From contig NZ_LMTS01000158.1 in assembly GCF_001541225.1 (NCBI RefSeq), forward strand, positions 138,369 through 172,413: DNA of 34,045 bases. Reading direction: 5' to 3'. Position 1 is the stretch's first letter; each line of letters begins with the position of its first letter. This stretch comes from Variovorax sp. WDL1. GTDB lineage: Bacteria > Pseudomonadota > Gammaproteobacteria > Burkholderiales > Burkholderiaceae_C. Positions 32,560-34,045 of the stretch are shown here, in pieces. The notes beneath the pieces were generated by a model. That model saw nothing but the letters and a program-made list of their open reading frames with translations, had not been told where the DNA came from and did no database searches. The position numbers were made by a program, and so were the translations under genes.

Positions 32560-33015
32560 ATGGAATCACCGGACCTTGAAACAGTTGAGAAGGCGCGCGC
32601 ACTCATCGAAGAAGTCATCGCCGCACGCAGTCACCTGACCGCCGCCGTTCCATATTTCGCCCCGACGGACATCGGCTGCCTGCCGCCCGCTATGCAGGAG
32701 GCCGAATCGCGCATCGAGGAGGAGAACGATTTCGGCAATCGCGTGCGCGCCGCCATCCAGATGAGCCTGGCCGCCGCGGCCGCGTCGTTGCGCGTCAGCG
32801 AATCACTGATGCAGGACTTTGCCCAGCTGGGGTCCCATGAGCGCCAGAAGGAGCTGGCGCGCTGCGCATGCGATGCGCAGGCGTCCAGGGACATCACCGG
32901 CCATATCGCAGCGATCCTTTCTGGCAAGGAGGCGCCGAAGCTGGATGCGCTGATGGAGATCAAGCGGCTCAAGTCGGCCATCTACGAGCGATTCGGTCGC
33001 TGGCCGGGCCGCTGA
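32560..33015 (+). CDS. Helical protein of unknown function (151 residues)
   Basis: Not recognised. A strong ribosome site (GGAGGAG at 32548-32554, spacing 5) supports ATG 32560. The sequence is almost all predicted helix, with no signal or membrane segment, and an Ala-rich central part (AIQMSLAAAAASLRVS). A pair of cysteines (RCAC) lies near residue 102. The end is basic (KRLKSAIYERFGRWPGR). The 207-bp gap upstream is richer in A/T and holds a GC palindrome at 32488-32501, so it probably carries the promoter. Confidence 0.65.
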   Translation: MESPDLETVEKARALIEEVIAARSHLTAAVPYFAPTDIGCLPPAMQEAESRIEEENDFGNRVRAAIQMSLAAAAASLRVSESLMQDFAQLGSHERQKELARCACDAQASRDITGHIAAILSGKEAPKLDALMEIKRLKSAIYERFGRWPGR

Positions 33016-33100
33016 CGTGGGCCGATCGGCCCGAAGCTGACCGACCTGCCGAGGCCCGCGGCAGCAGCGAGGCATTGCATCGGTTCGCGGCAGACGTAGC

Positions 33101-33316
33101 ATGGACGCCAACATGAAAGAAATCCGACTGCGCTGGTCCAAGGACATCGCCACCGACGATGAGCAACTCACCGTCGAGGGGGTACCCGCTCACCATGGCG
33201 GCGGACTTTGGCGCCCCGACACCCCCGAGAACCGCCAGGCGCTCGAGCAGGCCATGAAGGCCGGCAACGAGACCTACGGCTCGGGCACGCACTGGATCGA
33301 GGAGCGCGAAGGCTGA
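33101..33316 (+). CDS. Small protein of unknown function (71 residues)
   Basis: Not recognised. It starts MDANMKEIRLRW; the second Met (33113) is a possible start, and neither has a clear ribosome site. The sequence is hydrophilic with a mixed beta/alpha pattern and ends GTHWIEEREG. It lies between two other genes of unknown role on the same strand. Confidence 0.55.
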   Translation: MDANMKEIRLRWSKDIATDDEQLTVEGVPAHHGGGLWRPDTPENRQALEQAMKAGNETYGSGTHWIEEREG

Positions 33317-33461
33317 TCCTGCGAGCCTGACGTGCGGCTCTGCGGCGTACACTGCGTCGTATCGGCATGGCGCCAGAGGAGGTCCCCGTCCTCCAACATT
33401 TGTGCTGCACCTGATCGTCGCCCAGACCCTGGCGGGGTCTGCCGCAGCTCCTGTCTCGAGA

Positions 33462-33488
33462 ACGCGGCTTGACCGCGTGTCTTCTTTT
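33462..33488 (+). terminator. Stem-loop and T-rich tract upstream of the peptidase gene
   Basis: ACGCGG (33462-33467), loop CTTGA, CCGCGT (33473-33478), then GTCTTCTTTT: a short terminator-like hairpin on the plus strand. It ends 13 bp before the ATG at 33501 and so could be a terminator of the upstream transcript or a leader attenuator. Other small stems lie just upstream (33378-33394 and 33423-33441). The stem is only 6 bp, so confidence is low. Confidence 0.4.
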
Positions 33489-33500
33489 GGGGTGCACGCG

Positions 33501-34045
33501 ATGAAGAACCTGCAAGATGCCAGCGAGCGCATCTGCCAACTCAAGGGAAGCCTGCTCGCGATCGATGCCCTCCTCCCGGCATTGCTGGAGGCACTACCGG
33601 TCGCCACCCATGCTCAACTGGTGCGCTCGTTCGAGGCGCATGCCGAGGCCGCGCGCACGGTAATGCAGCCTGTCGCCCTCTCCGAGCACGTCCTCGCCAC
33701 CTTCGAGCGCGAGATCGCGCGCATACGCGCCGTGCTTGCAGGCACCGCACCGCCGGCGCCGCGCAGTGCCACCGAGGCAGCGCTCCTGACCACGACGCGC
33801 GTCAGCACGTTCCTCGGGCCGTGCTCCCTGTCCGGTGCCAGCGGCTTTTTCTTCCGCCGCGATGAGCGACTGTTCCTCGTCACCAGCCGGCATGTACTTG
33901 CCGATGAAACGAGCAGCCACTTCCCCGACCGTATCGAGGTCGAGGTGCATACCGACGAGCTCGACCTGACGCGCTACGCGGCAGTCTCGGTGCCGCTGTA
34001 TCGCCAGGGCCTGAGCCAATGGCGGCAGGCCGCCGACAGCGCCGG
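33501..34045 (+). CDS. Trypsin-like serine peptidase with N-terminal helical domain (cut by window end)
   Basis: The frame from ATG 33501 is open to the last base, so about 181 residues are seen and the C-terminus is missing. GGGG at 33489-33492 is a fair ribosome site. Residues 1-80 are helical (LKGSLLAIDALLPALLEALP..., AHAEAARTVMQPVALSEHVL). From about residue 110 a trypsin-like start appears: GASGFFFRRDERLFLVTSRHVLAD, seen as SGASGFFFRRDERLFLVT then SRHVL. His131 is the expected catalytic His. The Asp and Ser of the triad lie beyond the window or near its edge. No signal peptide is seen, so it is probably cytoplasmic. Its role is unknown. Confidence 0.75.
   Translation, partial: MKNLQDASERICQLKGSLLAIDALLPALLEALPVATHAQLVRSFEAHAEAARTVMQPVALSEHVLATFEREIARIRAVLAGTAPPAPRSATEAALLTTTRVSTFLGPCSLSGASGFFFRRDERLFLVTSRHVLADETSSHFPDRIEVEVHTDELDLTRYAAVSVPLYRQGLSQWRQAADSA

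Noticed and set aside
33378..33441. Two small stem-loops (GGAGG/CCTCC and CAGACCC/GGGTCTG) before the peptidase gene, considered as a riboswitch
   Set aside because: They do not match any riboswitch class I can recognise, and the stems are short. They are only mentioned with the hairpin at 33462-33488.
1..34045. Search by eye for mobile elements, CRISPR arrays, tRNA or rRNA genes
   Set aside because: No transposase or integrase, no regularly spaced repeats, and no cloverleaf or rRNA-like segment was seen.

Overview
The window looks like a chromosomal segment of a high-GC betaproteobacterium of the Burkholderiales, most likely a Comamonadaceae member such as Variovorax. This rests on the base composition, two Bug/TctC-type periplasmic receptors, a complete tripartite tricarboxylate (Tct) system, and a dense mix of LysR, SDR, LLM-monooxygenase and acyl-CoA genes. 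I see no insertion sequence, phage gene, tRNA, rRNA or CRISPR array. The genus is inference.

Layout: (1) 1-6005, a tripartite RND efflux operon (outer-membrane factor cut by the left edge, membrane-fusion protein, HAE1-type pump with an ATGA overlap), then an unrecognised two-TM, OB-fold-like protein and a small exported protein. (2) 6047-21698, a catabolic island in two arms. The minus arm, reading from 11582 down to 6047, encodes LLM monooxygenase A, an orphan TctC receptor, a rho-independent terminator, LLM monooxygenase B, an SDR, a VOC protein and a flavin reductase with a C-terminal FCD-like domain. A LysR regulator diverges from it and an SMP-30/lactonase gene lies beside the regulator. 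The plus arm (13842-21698) encodes a crotonase, an ADP-forming acyl-CoA synthetase, two acyl-CoA dehydrogenase subunits, an SDR, an SDR with a second degenerate SDR-like half, and a CMD-family protein. (3) 21864-23822, a TRIC-type channel, a Crp/Fnr regulator and a divergent exported protein, with a perfect TGTG-N8-CACA dyad between the last two. (4) 23854-29164, tctCBA divergent from the two-component pair tctDE. (5) 29185-34045, an Hsp15-like S4 protein, a PPK2 kinase, a tiny membrane protein, a DadA-like FAD oxidoreductase, two small proteins of unknown function, and a trypsin-like peptidase cut by the right edge.

How the genes may work together: the island reads as one pathway for an unknown substrate. 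A reductase supplies reduced flavin to one or both LLM monooxygenases. If these act as type II Baeyer-Villiger enzymes, the SMP-30 protein could open the lactone, the SDRs would interconvert alcohol and ketone, and the synthetase, heteromeric dehydrogenase and crotonase would finish by CoA-thioester oxidation. The most unusual parts are the reductase-FCD fusion, which may be a ligand-gated reductase, and the SDR with a degenerate second half. The substrate cannot be read from the sequence.
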